The notes beneath the pieces are model-generated. The model ran no database searches. It was not told where the DNA came from and saw only the letters and a list, made by a program, of their open reading frames with translations. Source: a virus. From it: 41,903 nucleotides of DNA. Positions 17,567 to 25,496 of this stretch are shown one piece after another. Location: the IMG/VR virus record IMGVR_UViG_3300002835_000393, positions 1 through 41,903 of that record; one strand, 5' to 3'. A program made the position numbers and the translations under genes. Within the stretch, counting starts at the first letter, position 1, and every line of letters begins with the position of its first letter.

Positions 17567-18862
17567 TTATCCTATTACAACTACTCTATATTCTCCAGAT
17601 GCTGGTGCAACTGCAAATTTAAGTGTAACAGATGTATCTGAAGTATGTTCAACATCTGTAAGAATTTCTGCAAATGGTGAAGCTACTTCATAAATAGAAA
17701 CTACTACATCTTTTGTGCCTAAATTATGGTCTACTGTATAAGATGTTGCTGAAGTATTAAGAGTAGTCTTATACTTTCTTGTTATCTCATGATAATTTGT
17801 GCCGTCATTTGTTAATGTCCATTGATCTGCTGTTTCATTCCATAGAATCTCTACATCTGCTGAGGTTCCACGATTTACTTTTAGTCCAGCATCTGCTGAT
17901 GGAGCTCCAGTAACATTTGTATTAAGTACAACTTTATTATCAACAATATTAACTTCTGTTGTGCTTATAGAGTTAATTGATCCTTGTACATCAAGGTTTC
18001 CGTTAACTGTAAGGTTTCCAGCAACTGTTACATCATCTGGCAAACCGATTGTTACTGCTGCAGACTCTGATCCAGATCCTGATACTGTAATTTCGCCAGC
18101 TGTTCCAGAAATTGTTGCAACATAGCTTCCAGTGGTATCTGTTCCAAGAGCTACAGAGTTTGGCTCAATAGTGGTTGATATTGTAACATCGCCCAGATTG
18201 GTCATTGTTGCAGAACCAGTTACATCTCCTGAGAGTGTAATTACTGGGTCTTTATTAAGAGATACAGCTCCTGCTGTTACTGTAAAATCTGTTGAGCTAA
18301 ATGATGCTACACCTTTATTGGTATATGTTGCGTCTTCTGCAGAAACTGTAATTGTGTTATCTGTTACCGATACATCAATACCTTCTCCGCCAGCAACTGT
18401 AAGTGTGTCTGTAAGAAGGTCAACCGTGTCTGTTCCAGTATCTCCAGCAACTGAAAGGTTAGTTGCTACGTCTACTGTTCCTGCTGCAGTTAAACGACCT
18501 TGTGCGTCAACTGTAAATGTAGGAATTGCTGTTGTTGATCCATATGAACCAGCAGTTACAGATGTATTATCTAAATCAATTGTTGTTGTTCCAGATGAAT
18601 CAACATATGTTGCTGTTAAACCAACTCCGCCAGCAATAGAAGAACCAATTACATCTTGTATAACCTCTGTAGAGCCAGACATTGGCATCCATGGACCGTT
18701 GGGTGCTGATAGTCCATTGTAGTAATACATTGTGCTATTTGATGTATCGTAGTAAATCTGTCCAACTACTGGGTTTGAAGGCGCTGAGCCTAAGTTTTGG
18801 ATTCTAGCATTGAGCAACTCATTCTTGTTGAGATCAACGCTAACTAAAAATTTTCTTGCCAT
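17567..18862 (-). CDS. Tail fibre-like protein
   Basis: A 431-residue beta-rich protein. The N-terminus KFLVSVDLNKNELLNARIQNLGSAPSNP resembles the 124-residue neighbour's GxIYY/GDVYF module. The middle is built of Ser/Thr/Gly/Val-rich strands such as TLSGDVTGSATMTNLGDVT, and DVTVAGNLTVNGNLDVQGSI recalls beta-helical fibres. The C-terminal domain (about 350-431, KTTLNTSATSYTVDHNLGTKD) is a compact beta module found at fibre tips. It probably binds the host surface. Confidence 0.75.
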   Translation of the reverse strand: MARKFLVSVDLNKNELLNARIQNLGSAPSNPVVGQIYYDTSNSTMYYYNGLSAPNGPWMPMSGSTEVIQDVIGSSIAGGVGLTATYVDSSGTTTIDLDNTSVTAGSYGSTTAIPTFTVDAQGRLTAAGTVDVATNLSVAGDTGTDTVDLLTDTLTVAGGEGIDVSVTDNTITVSAEDATYTNKGVASFSSTDFTVTAGAVSLNKDPVITLSGDVTGSATMTNLGDVTISTTIEPNSVALGTDTTGSYVATISGTAGEITVSGSGSESAAVTIGLPDDVTVAGNLTVNGNLDVQGSINSISTTEVNIVDNKVVLNTNVTGAPSADAGLKVNRGTSADVEILWNETADQWTLTNDGTNYHEITRKYKTTLNTSATSYTVDHNLGTKDVVVSIYEVASPFAEILTDVEHTSDTSVTLKFAVAPASGEYRVVVIG

Positions 18863-18873
18863 TTGCTATCTCC

Positions 18874-19314
18874 TTATGACAGGTATGCTGTCCCTGAAAA
18901 TGGTTGAGCCATAGTCAGTGTTATTTGATTAGTACTATTGTAGTCTATTCCAGTTTCCAAAATATCTCCAGCACTGGATTTAACCGTTACGTTTGGTTGA
19001 TATCCTAGTCCATGAGTAATAACAAGAGAATACACTCCCATTGAAGGGCCAGTTACTTGAGCTAGCTCCCATGAATAAGCTAATGTATTATTTGTTAAGA
19101 ATATTTTGCTTGCTCCCGACCAAGTTACGTCAGAAAGTTTTGGTCCGTGAAATGCAGCGGACAACATGTCAAAGTAAAAATCTCCAACTAGACCTAGATT
19201 TGCTGCTGGGTCTCCAGTGCCATTTAAAATGGTTCTTCCTCTTGGACCTTGTGGTCCAGGTGAAGAAATTACTACTTTGTTTATTTGCTCTCGAACAACT
19301 ACAGATTCAGTCAT
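18874..19314 (-). CDS. Virion protein with short collagen-like motif
   Basis: 146 residues. Residues about 19-27 read PGPQGPRGR, a short Gly-X-Y segment that can trimerise as a collagen-like knot. GDPAANLGLVGDFYFDMLSAAFHGP, in parts, is a common phage tail module, and the C-terminal domain is VITHGLGYQPNVTVKSSAGD. The Pro residues at X/Y positions are a second possible substrate for the prolyl-hydroxylase-like enzymes. The start overlaps the previous stop by one base. Confidence 0.7.
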   Translation of the reverse strand: MTESVVVREQINKVVISSPGPQGPRGRTILNGTGDPAANLGLVGDFYFDMLSAAFHGPKLSDVTWSGASKIFLTNNTLAYSWELAQVTGPSMGVYSLVITHGLGYQPNVTVKSSAGDILETGIDYNSTNQITLTMAQPFSGTAYLS

Positions 19315-19661
19315 TAAATAGTTACCGATCTATTTAGGGTCATAAACCCTTCAAGGAGCTTTATCTTATTACCATTAGAATCTATAACCATAACATCATA
19401 AGATGATTTTGGATAAAAGATTTTATTTGTTTGAGTTGGTGTAAGTGTTACAGTTAATTTACCAAGAGGACCATTTATTACTATACCGCCGCTTGGAGAT
19501 GTTAAAGTTACTGCTAACTTTGTTCCACCCTTTACATCACGAACCTGCATTTTTGCAGATGCGCCAGTTAAATCAATAGCATTATCATTTTGGTCTTTAT
19601 ATTCTACTACAAAGCTAAATGTTGCATTTTGATCTACTTCGAAATTCTTTTGTCCTGCCAT
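19314..19661 (-). CDS. Virion protein, Ig-like/baseplate-type domain
   Basis: 115 residues forming one beta-sandwich: FEVDQNATFSFVVEYKDQNDNAIDLTGASAKMQVRD (in parts) then LTVTLTPTQTNKI and YDVMVID. This is the arrangement of small BppU-like or Ig-like domains encoded near phage baseplates. It is the first of the fibre genes after the holin and is coupled to the next gene by TAATG. The assignment rests on pattern memory only. Confidence 0.65.
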   Translation of the reverse strand: MAGQKNFEVDQNATFSFVVEYKDQNDNAIDLTGASAKMQVRDVKGGTKLAVTLTSPSGGIVINGPLGKLTVTLTPTQTNKIFYPKSSYDVMVIDSNGNKIKLLEGFMTLNRSVTI

Positions 19662-19683
19662 TTGCCATAGTCTCCTAAATAGG

Positions 19684-19717
19684 AATACTCCTGTACTAAT
19701 TTTAGCACAGGAGTATT
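19684..19717. terminator. 11-bp perfect hairpin between holin and tail genes
   Basis: AATACTCCTGT / ACAGGAGTATT with a 12-base loop fills the gap between the holin stop and the first tail gene. It divides lysis from structural transcription on the minus strand. U-runs are short on either side. Confidence 0.5.
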
Positions 19718-19732
19718 TCTAATTGACTATTT

Positions 19733-19966
19733 TTAGTTTTTAGTGAATCCGAACGATGGCTCGTTTGGATTAAGTGCCTTCAAAATTACGGGTGCTGTGG
19801 CAGCAAATCCGCCCAACATTAGGTCTCTTGGACTAGTGTTGCCAGTCATATACAGAGCAATTGCTGCTCCTAGAAAATGACGTCCATAACTTGCCAGTGC
19901 TGCTAGAATTTTCTCTTGCATTGTAACCTTTCCATCTCCATTTAGATCTTCTTTAGCTTTTGCCAT
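19733..19966 (-). CDS. Holin candidate with EF-hand-like loop
   Basis: 77 residues. The N-terminus contains DLNGDGKVTMQE, a good match to a calcium-binding EF-hand loop (Asp, Asn, Asp, Gly, Val, Glu at the expected places). It is followed by two hydrophobic helices, about residues 27-43 (SYGRHFLGAAIALYMTG) and 49-65. Small size, two membrane segments and a charged tail fit a holin, which would open the inner membrane for the endolysin. The ribosome-binding site AAGGAGG is strong. The endolysin lies 2.2 kb away on the other strand, so this is not a classical lysis cassette. Confidence 0.65.
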   Translation of the reverse strand: MAKAKEDLNGDGKVTMQEKILAALASYGRHFLGAAIALYMTGNTSPRDLMLGGFAATAPVILKALNPNEPSFGFTKN

Positions 19967-19984
19967 TTTTGATCCTCCTTATTT

Positions 19985-20001
19985 CTAGGCGGGTAGCCTA
20001 G
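19985..20001 (-). promoter_or_regulatory. Hairpin in holin leader
   Basis: CTAGGC / GCCTAG with a 5-base loop lies just upstream of the AAGGAGG of the holin gene. It could end the reductase transcript or influence holin translation. Confidence 0.35.
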
Positions 20002-20038
20002 GAATTTTGAGCCTTAGCCCAATTCTATAATTGTACCA

Positions 20039-21973
20039 CTATGCGCTAATATCTACCAATTCGCAGTTACCATCAGAACTGCAGGCTAGAGTAGCGTTTA
20101 CAGAAGTTCCATCTTCTGTTTCATAAAAAGATAAATCTTCCCAACGAATAGACTTTGGCATTTTTGCAACAAGAGCCTCATACTCTTCTTTTGTTACTTC
20201 TTGGTATGGAGCTTGCTTGTATGTGTGATCTGAATGAGGAAGAAATGAAATTCCTGAAACCTCATCAAAGTTCTTATATACCCAGGCTCCAACTTCCATC
20301 CATTCCTCTTCTTTTACTGAAACGGTAATGGAAGGCTTATGTTCGCACCAAGCACGTTGATAAACAAGCCAAGTGTTTAGGTGATCCAAAGCTGTTAGAT
20401 CACTTCTTACAATAGCGCCATCTGGAGCTTTTACTGGAAATGAAAACACATAAGTTTCATTTGGTTTCATAACATCGTCTTCTACTGGAATTCCAACTTC
20501 CTTTAAAAACAAAGAAATTGGATCTCCCTTTGAGCCACGAACTGTACGGATATAGTATGGAGAATGCCATGGGTGCATTCCTGAAGACACTCCAACTAGT
20601 TGAGAAACTGTACCAGAAGGCTTTACACATGTAATAGCTGCAGACTCGGGAATCCCAATCTTTGCTGCCTCTTCTAAATTAGTTGCTCTTGCATATTCAC
20701 GAAGGCCTTCAAGTGTTTTTTCCAACTTATCAAGGCCTTGTTTACCTGAAAAGAACTTGTGCCCAAATTGTCCTGTTAGAGAAACTCCAAGCAAGCGCTC
20801 TTCTTCTGTGTTGTCTTTCCAAATCTTACGAAGATACTTAAAGTCTGTTAGCGTTGACTGCCAAGTTCCAAGAATTGTAGCAAGGCGTACTTTATTTGAT
20901 ACATCTTCAACCGTATCCTTTTCACGAAGTACGACTTCTGAAAGATTGCAAAACTGATAGGGTCTAAGAATAATTTCTGAACAAGGGTTCGTCCCATAAT
21001 GAATTTCTGGATCTCTTCTTCCATACTTTGCTGCTTGTGCTTGTGCTGCTGCAACATTGTATATACCACGTTCACCTGATTTTGAGTCATATAGATTCTT
21101 CCATTCTGCAATAAATTGTTCCATCTCTGGCTTGCGAGAATAAGCTACAGAGTTATTTGAAAGTGAACGTTGAGTATTGTTTTCCCACCAATTACCAGAT
21201 TTTGCTGCTGCCATTTCTATATCATTAATGTTTGAAAGAGAAATCATTGCAGATCTACGGACTCCTCCAACTACAACAACTTCTCCAATTTTACACATAA
21301 TGTCGTGTGCCTCAATTGGCTTTAGCTGACGGCCTGCAGCATTCTTAAACTTTGCAATTGTGAAATCAAACAGATTAACTAATGGTTGTGGACCTGAAGA
21401 CCTACCGCCCATAGTTTTAAGTCTTGCTCCTGCTGGTCTAACTTTTGAAACATCAATTGCTGGGATTTGGCCCGACCAAAGTAAAGCAAGAAGCTCTCTG
21501 TATGCTTTTGCCCAACCTTGTTTTGAATCTTCTACGATTATAACGGTAGTAGACTTTTCAAATGATTCTGGGACGGAAGGAAGCTTGTTAACATACTTGT
21601 ATTCAACAGAAAACCCAACACCTGTTCCACACATCAAAATATACATTGTTTCATCAAATGATCTTGGGCTATCCACTGGAACAAATGAACAATTATATCC
21701 AGCTACATTATCTCTTTCTAAAGCTGCTCCAGATGTCATCACGGAGCGCATTGAGGGCATGACATTTCTTTTAAATACACCGTCTTTTAATTCCGCTACA
21801 AGCTTCTCATCTGGAATATAATTATAGTTTTCTTTTAGGTGGTTTAACATAAAATCAAAATAACGATCTACTGTTTCACCCCACGTTTCACGACGATTCT
21901 CTTCTGGAATCCATCTAGCGTAACGAGATAACGCAATAAAATTTTCGTACGGGTTTTCAATAGTATTAGACAT
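20039..21973 (-). CDS. nrdJ: Ribonucleoside-triphosphate reductase, adenosylcobalamin-dependent (class II)
   Basis: A 644-residue monomeric class II reductase that makes dNTPs from ribonucleotides. Visible residues are Cys95 (YNCSF) and Cys342 (QFCNLSE) as the redox pair, Asn329-Pro-Cys331-Ser-Glu333 with the thiyl-radical cysteine and the general base, and a C-terminal Cys631/Cys637 pair for re-reduction. MCGTGVGFSVE and VKPSGTVSQL are diagnostic. Compared with the 739-residue Lactobacillus enzyme it is shorter. It needs coenzyme B12, so the host must make or import cobalamin. It has its own promoter (22027-22055) and lies at the start of the minus-strand block. Confidence 0.95.
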   Translation of the reverse strand: MSNTIENPYENFIALSRYARWIPEENRRETWGETVDRYFDFMLNHLKENYNYIPDEKLVAELKDGVFKRNVMPSMRSVMTSGAALERDNVAGYNCSFVPVDSPRSFDETMYILMCGTGVGFSVEYKYVNKLPSVPESFEKSTTVIIVEDSKQGWAKAYRELLALLWSGQIPAIDVSKVRPAGARLKTMGGRSSGPQPLVNLFDFTIAKFKNAAGRQLKPIEAHDIMCKIGEVVVVGGVRRSAMISLSNINDIEMAAAKSGNWWENNTQRSLSNNSVAYSRKPEMEQFIAEWKNLYDSKSGERGIYNVAAAQAQAAKYGRRDPEIHYGTNPCSEIILRPYQFCNLSEVVLREKDTVEDVSNKVRLATILGTWQSTLTDFKYLRKIWKDNTEEERLLGVSLTGQFGHKFFSGKQGLDKLEKTLEGLREYARATNLEEAAKIGIPESAAITCVKPSGTVSQLVGVSSGMHPWHSPYYIRTVRGSKGDPISLFLKEVGIPVEDDVMKPNETYVFSFPVKAPDGAIVRSDLTALDHLNTWLVYQRAWCEHKPSITVSVKEEEWMEVGAWVYKNFDEVSGISFLPHSDHTYKQAPYQEVTKEEYEALVAKMPKSIRWEDLSFYETEDGTSVNATLACSSDGNCELVDISA

Positions 21974-22026
21974 TTATGTAACCTGTTTCTCCGCCTGGCG
22001 GTTTAATTTAATTTAAGTAGAGTCTT

Positions 22027-22055
22027 ATTCTACCAAACTTTTTTAAGAAAGTGAA
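22027..22055 (-). promoter_or_regulatory. Promoter for the ribonucleotide reductase gene
   Basis: On the minus strand TTCACT, 17 bases, then TAGAAT preceded by TGG (extended -10). It is the only good candidate in the divergent gap upstream of the reductase. Confidence 0.45.
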
Positions 22056-22128
22056 GGGTGATTAATAAAAATGAACAATTAACCTATTATTATTAGTTAA
22101 CTAAAACACATATAATGATAAATACAAG

Positions 22129-22158
22129 TTGACATATTAGAGTTCTTAATGGTATTCT
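22129..22158 (+). promoter_or_regulatory. Promoter for endolysin operon
   Basis: TTGACA (22129-22134), an 18-base spacer and TATTCT (22153-22158) form a standard sigma-70-type promoter 34 bases before the endolysin ATG. Confidence 0.65.
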
Positions 22159-22191
22159 TATAGTTCGTTATCTCTATTGGAGGAAATGCCT

Positions 22192-22752
22192 ATGGAGAAT
22201 ATAAAAGAAAAACTTAGCGATGTTTTACATCACTATGTTGCAATATCAGTAGCTGTATTGTTTTTATTTACTGGTCAACCAGAAATGATTCAAACAGCTT
22301 CTGCTCTGGTTGTAAAGCCAGATGTAAAAACCGAAGCACAACTTAACAAGGAAAAGCTGGAGAAATTCAGCAATACTGTGTGGAAACCATCAGAGTCTTT
22401 AACAGACAAAGAATTGGTTGAACTTCTCAAAGCTGTAGGCTTTGAGGGTAGCGCCCTTAAAATGGCGTGGGCTGTAGCTAAAAAGGAGTCTAATGGACGC
22501 CCAATGGCTTATAACGGCAACAGGAACACTGGAGACAGCTCCTACGGAATTTTTCAGATCAACATGCTAGGAAACTTGGGTGATGATAGAAAAGAAAAAT
22601 TCAAACTGGATAGTAACTACTCGTTATTTGATCCAGCAATTAACGCAGAGATAACGTATTATATGACCAATGGCGGTCAAGATTGGTCGTCATGGAAAGG
22701 CTTAACACCTAGAACAAAAGAGTGGCTAAGCAAATTTCCATCTAAAAGTTAG
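22192..22752 (+). CDS. Endolysin, lysozyme-like transglycosylase domain
   Basis: 186 residues from ATG 22192, eight bases after GGAGG; the in-frame TTG at 22177 overlaps the ribosome-binding site and is rejected. Residues about 15-40 are hydrophobic, VAISVAVLFLFTG ... TASALV, suggesting a signal or signal-anchor segment. The catalytic domain (about 70-186) has AWAVAKKESNGRP with Glu99 as likely acid, then GDSSYGIFQINM, the hallmark of SLT/goose-type lysozyme folds. It would cut the glycan strands of the host wall. First gene of a five-gene plus-strand operon. Confidence 0.8.
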   Translation: MENIKEKLSDVLHHYVAISVAVLFLFTGQPEMIQTASALVVKPDVKTEAQLNKEKLEKFSNTVWKPSESLTDKELVELLKAVGFEGSALKMAWAVAKKESNGRPMAYNGNRNTGDSSYGIFQINMLGNLGDDRKEKFKLDSNYSLFDPAINAEITYYMTNGGQDWSSWKGLTPRTKEWLSKFPSKS

Positions 22753-22764
22753 AAAGGAGTTATC

Positions 22765-22986
22765 ATTAAGATACAATTAGTATCTCAATATTTAACTCTT
22801 TCGAGAGAAGGTCTTGTTCCAGAAATGGCTTGCCCATTAGATCAAGGCCTTCTCTTTTCTAATATTGACAACGAAGATAAAATTTTTATTTATTGTATTT
22901 CTTGTGAATACAAAATGCATATAGGATTATCCCTCTATAGCAAAATGATGAAAGAAATAGAAAATGTCCATGGAAAGCAAATTTGA
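22765..22986 (+). CDS. Hypothetical protein with ATT start codon
   Basis: 73 residues beginning at ATT (AUU). AGAAAGGAG, a near-perfect complement of the 16S rRNA end, lies five bases upstream; there is no ATG, GTG or TTG in frame until residue 22. The frame is open, Cys- and Met-containing (ACPLDQGLLF; IFIYCISCEYKMHIGL with a CxxC) and fills the gap between the endolysin and the next gene, which it overlaps. Function unknown; CxxC suggests metal binding. Confidence 0.6.
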   Translation: MKIQLVSQYLTLSREGLVPEMACPLDQGLLFSNIDNEDKIFIYCISCEYKMHIGLSLYSKMMKEIENVHGKQI

Positions 22987-23158
22987 TAAAGATCTAGTTT
23001 TAGACATGTCCTCAAGCATACCTTGTGCACATATACCAAGAGCATTCCTTGCTGAAAAGGCACTAACAACAATTCAATCATATTTAGAGCTTGCTAAAGT
23101 TAAAGGTTTAAATACAATTGATGAGGTCTTAGAAGACATGAAGGCAAAAAATGCCTGA
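22964..23158 (+). CDS. Hypothetical small protein
   Basis: 64 residues, predicted mostly helical (FLAEKALTTIQSYLELAKV). An in-frame ATG at 22970 is an alternative start. It overlaps both neighbours, so it is part of the endolysin operon. No known motif. Confidence 0.6.
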   Translation: MSMESKFDKDLVLDMSSSIPCAHIPRAFLAEKALTTIQSYLELAKVKGLNTIDEVLEDMKAKNA

Positions 23159-23354
23159 AAGCAATTCTAGCAATTTAGAGGATAATTTGCCTATGGTAAA
23201 TTATATAATGCTTCATAGAGTATATGACGTATTATGCCTAATTGCTAAGCAGCTAGGGGATGTTAAAGAAATAGAAAAAATGGTAGAATATCATAAAGAA
23301 GGATTTTTGCTGGGACCTGCCCCTGCATTTATTTCTGAGGAGAAAGATGAATAG
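23151..23354 (+). CDS. Hypothetical small protein
   Basis: 67 residues with a central helix (YIMLHRVYDVLCLIAKQL) and a charged C-terminus. It overlaps the upstream gene by eight bases and the downstream gene by eight, which indicates coupled translation. Function not recognised. Confidence 0.65.
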   Translation: MPESNSSNLEDNLPMVNYIMLHRVYDVLCLIAKQLGDVKEIEKMVEYHKEGFLLGPAPAFISEEKDE

Positions 23355-23532
23355 AGAAGAAGTAATAGACCTCATGGTTGAGGTTTTTAGTGAAATCAAT
23401 AAGAGCATGGCTCTAGCAAGCGGTATGGAAGAAACTGAAGTAAATAATTTCATGGAGCAAAGCACTCCATCTATCCATCACGCATTGAGTGCTGTTTACG
23501 ACGTACTTGCTGAAAAAGAACTTGTAAAATAG
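23347..23532 (+). CDS. Hypothetical small acidic protein
   Basis: 61 residues, acidic and helical (VIDLMVEVFSEINKSMALA; HHALSAVYDVLAEKELVK). Its C-terminal segment AVYDVLAEK recalls RVYDVLCLIAK of the preceding protein, so the two may be distant relatives. GAGGAGA upstream of its ATG is a good ribosome-binding site. It is the last gene before the terminator at 23611. Confidence 0.65.
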   Translation: MNREEVIDLMVEVFSEINKSMALASGMEETEVNNFMEQSTPSIHHALSAVYDVLAEKELVK

Positions 23533-23569
23533 TATTGCTTTCTAAAAAATCATGCAATACAATATAGTT

Positions 23570-23645
23570 GTGTAATATAAATTACACTATGCGGATATAA
23601 CGCAACAAATACCCTAAAGGATCCGCCTCCTTTAGGGTTTTTTGT
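23570..23645 (+). terminator. Rho-independent terminator with upstream hairpins
   Basis: ACCCTAAAGGA / TCCTTTAGGGT is an 11-bp stem (23611-23638) with a 6-base loop followed by a T-run: a textbook terminator for the endolysin operon. A hairpin GTGTAAT / ATTACAC lies at 23570-23587, and GCGGAT (23591-23596) can pair with ATCCGC in the terminator loop, so a pseudoknot or competing fold is possible. Confidence 0.85.
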
Positions 23646-23657
23646 TTAAGGGGTAAA

Positions 23658-24290
23658 ATGGACTCGTATTTAAGCAGATGGACAGAAGATTCTAATTTTG
23701 TAAAACTTCATAATGATTTTAATTTAATATGTAATATAAACAATGAAATGGATAACGCCTTGTATGGAAGAATTTATATTCTTAGACAACTTGCAAAGCA
23801 ACAGTCTATCATAAACCCTTATCTTGATTTTGCTGAATGCGGTGTTTATGCTGGAATGACAATGTTTTTTACAGCAGAGTTTTGTGACAAAAAGTTTATT
23901 GGAATAGATTCTTGGGAAGGAGTCTCGGAGCCAGGAGAATTTGATACAGACTATTTTAAAACAATAAAGCTAAAATCTGAAATGGCTTGGGCAAAAAACA
24001 ACTTGTCAAGATACGATAATGTGGTTTTAAAAAAGGGATGGATACCAGAAGTATTTTCTGACATAGATGAATCTACATACTCTTTTGTTCACATAGATGT
24101 TGATTTATACGAACCGACAAGAGACGCAGTTAAATACTTTTGGCCCAAAATTATTAAAGGCGGTGTATTAATATGCGATGACTATGGTTCGTTAAAAACA
24201 ATTGGCTCCAGAAAAGCAATAGATGAAGCATTTGAAAAGCACAATATACTTGAGCTACCTACTGGCCAAGCTATTATATGGAAGAAATGA
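23658..24290 (+). CDS. TylF/MycF-like O-methyltransferase
   Basis: 210 residues. It matches the macrocin O-methyltransferase family: FAECGVYAGMTMFF (SAM-binding motif I), FIGIDSWEGVSEPGEFDTD, DNVVLKKGWIPEVF, and FVHIDVDLYEPTRDAVKYF with the acidic metal-binding residues, then GGVLICDDYGS. Family members methylate sugar hydroxyls with SAM and Mg2+. AAGGGG five bases before the ATG is the ribosome-binding site. The gene starts just after a terminator and is followed by a 2OG oxygenase gene, so it probably belongs to the decoration set. Confidence 0.85.
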   Translation: MDSYLSRWTEDSNFVKLHNDFNLICNINNEMDNALYGRIYILRQLAKQQSIINPYLDFAECGVYAGMTMFFTAEFCDKKFIGIDSWEGVSEPGEFDTDYFKTIKLKSEMAWAKNNLSRYDNVVLKKGWIPEVFSDIDESTYSFVHIDVDLYEPTRDAVKYFWPKIIKGGVLICDDYGSLKTIGSRKAIDEAFEKHNILELPTGQAIIWKK

Positions 24291-24296
24291 TATAAT
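24288..24296 (+). promoter_or_regulatory. Extended -10 promoter, leaderless, overlapping a stop codon
   Basis: TGA-TATAAT: the TGA is the stop of the methyltransferase gene and the predicted start point is the A of the next ATG (24303). The same AAATGATATAAT block precedes the P4H gene at 8032. Confidence 0.6.
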
Positions 24297-24302
24297 TAAA
24301 TT

Positions 24303-24953
24303 ATGACTACATGGCTAAAAAAAGAATTTGAAGATAGCGGATATACAGTAGAATGCCCTATTGATGGGTTACTGGTTGTTAAAAACTTTATAACGGAAGA
24401 AGACATAGCAGAGTACTATAACATAATAAATAGAACCACTGAAGAAGAATGGGACAAGTGGTACACAGACCAATTAAAAGTTTTTACTAAGTCAAAGTTT
24501 GGAAGAGAAGATGTTGAAAATCTAGTTAAAGAAGGATTGTATGAAATAACATCTAACTGGAACGATAAAAATTTATCTTTTATTGATTCAAAGATACACA
24601 GGAGCGTAGACCAAAGATTTAACGATGTTCTTGCAAAATCTGGTGAGAATCTTGTTCTTAGTGGATTTTATTTTATCCAAAGAATGTACAACGGGATACA
24701 GCTAGTTTCTCATCATGATCAAAATACTGATGAATCGATTCAGCATGCTGCAGTCATATACATAAATGACGACTACAATGGTGGAGAAATATTTTGGGCT
24801 AAAAAAGAATTTGAAATGAAACCAAAAGCTGGCGACATGTTACTTTTTGGTGGAGATGCTGAATGGGAACATGGCGTAAGGTTTGTAACAGAAGGACCAA
24901 CACGATACGTTCTTCCAGGGTTTATAAAAATCCCAAACTTTTACAATAACTAA
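24303..24953 (+). CDS. 2OG-Fe(II) oxygenase, prolyl-4-hydroxylase-like (P4H 7)
   Basis: 216 residues: iron ligands His137-His-Asp139 and distal His190, Arg201 for 2OG, and INDDYNGGEIFWAKKEF with EMKPKAGDMLLFGG as the P4H core. Unlike the six minus-strand copies it lies on the plus strand beside the TylF-like gene. It has no ribosome-binding site in the expected place and is likely read from a leaderless message. Substrate unknown. Confidence 0.87.
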   Translation: MTTWLKKEFEDSGYTVECPIDGLLVVKNFITEEDIAEYYNIINRTTEEEWDKWYTDQLKVFTKSKFGREDVENLVKEGLYEITSNWNDKNLSFIDSKIHRSVDQRFNDVLAKSGENLVLSGFYFIQRMYNGIQLVSHHDQNTDESIQHAAVIYINDDYNGGEIFWAKKEFEMKPKAGDMLLFGGDAEWEHGVRFVTEGPTRYVLPGFIKIPNFYNN

Positions 24954-24959
24954 CTAATA

Positions 24960-25496
24960 TTAAGTTAAGCTAAAGCAAAGAAGAAGTAGGTCTTCGTTTC
25001 CAGAATGAGATATAGTCTCATTCTTTGGATCTGGAACTACAAAGTAACCGCTATTCTTTTCAAATGTATTTGCGGGGAAAATGCTGCTATTTAGATTACC
25101 ATCTAATACCATTGCAAAGTATGTGTTAGGTGCAGCGTCTTCTGAGCCATCAGATAAGCAAATATCATTTAAATACTCTGCCGCTTCTGATGATGAGATC
25201 AAAGTGGTGTAGTACTTTGTAATAAACACATTTGATTCTCTGTTATCTGCTTCTTTAATTTTTTGTCTGATATCCTGGAAGATTGCTCTTACTGGTACTC
25301 TTGCATGAGAGTAAAATGTCTTTGTTACGTTGCCGTCAACTACGACCTCTTTTTCTTCATCTAATGCTGCGCCTAGCCACTCTTTAATAGTAGCGTTTTC
25401 TTCTTCAGTAATAGTTAAAAATCGTGGTTCTTCAACAACACTACCAGAAACTTCTGGCTCGTCTCCAGCGTGAGTTACATCATCTAATATTCCCAT
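24960..25496 (-). CDS. Hypothetical protein
   Basis: 178 residues from ATG 25496, which overlaps the upstream TAA by one base and has GGAAGG upstream; GTG-type starts further up are less likely. The N-terminus is acidic and probably flexible; the remainder alternates helices (AIFQDIRQKIKEA) and strands (YFAMVLDGNLNSSIFP; LLLLCFSLT). No family recognised. It ends six bases from the convergent oxygenase gene. Confidence 0.7.
   Translation of the reverse strand: MGILDDVTHAGDEPEVSGSVVEEPRFLTITEEENATIKEWLGAALDEEKEVVVDGNVTKTFYSHARVPVRAIFQDIRQKIKEADNRESNVFITKYYTTLISSSEAAEYLNDICLSDGSEDAAPNTYFAMVLDGNLNSSIFPANTFEKNSGYFVVPDPKNETISHSGNEDLLLLCFSLT

Noticed and set aside
18132-18722. Long plus-strand frame (196 codons)
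   Set aside because: Shadow of the 431-residue fibre gene, Ser/Val/Thr-rich because of that gene's Thr/Asp codons; no start signals.
21360-21821. Plus-strand 153-codon frame
   Set aside because: Antisense of the ribonucleotide reductase, whose catalytic residues prove the coding strand.
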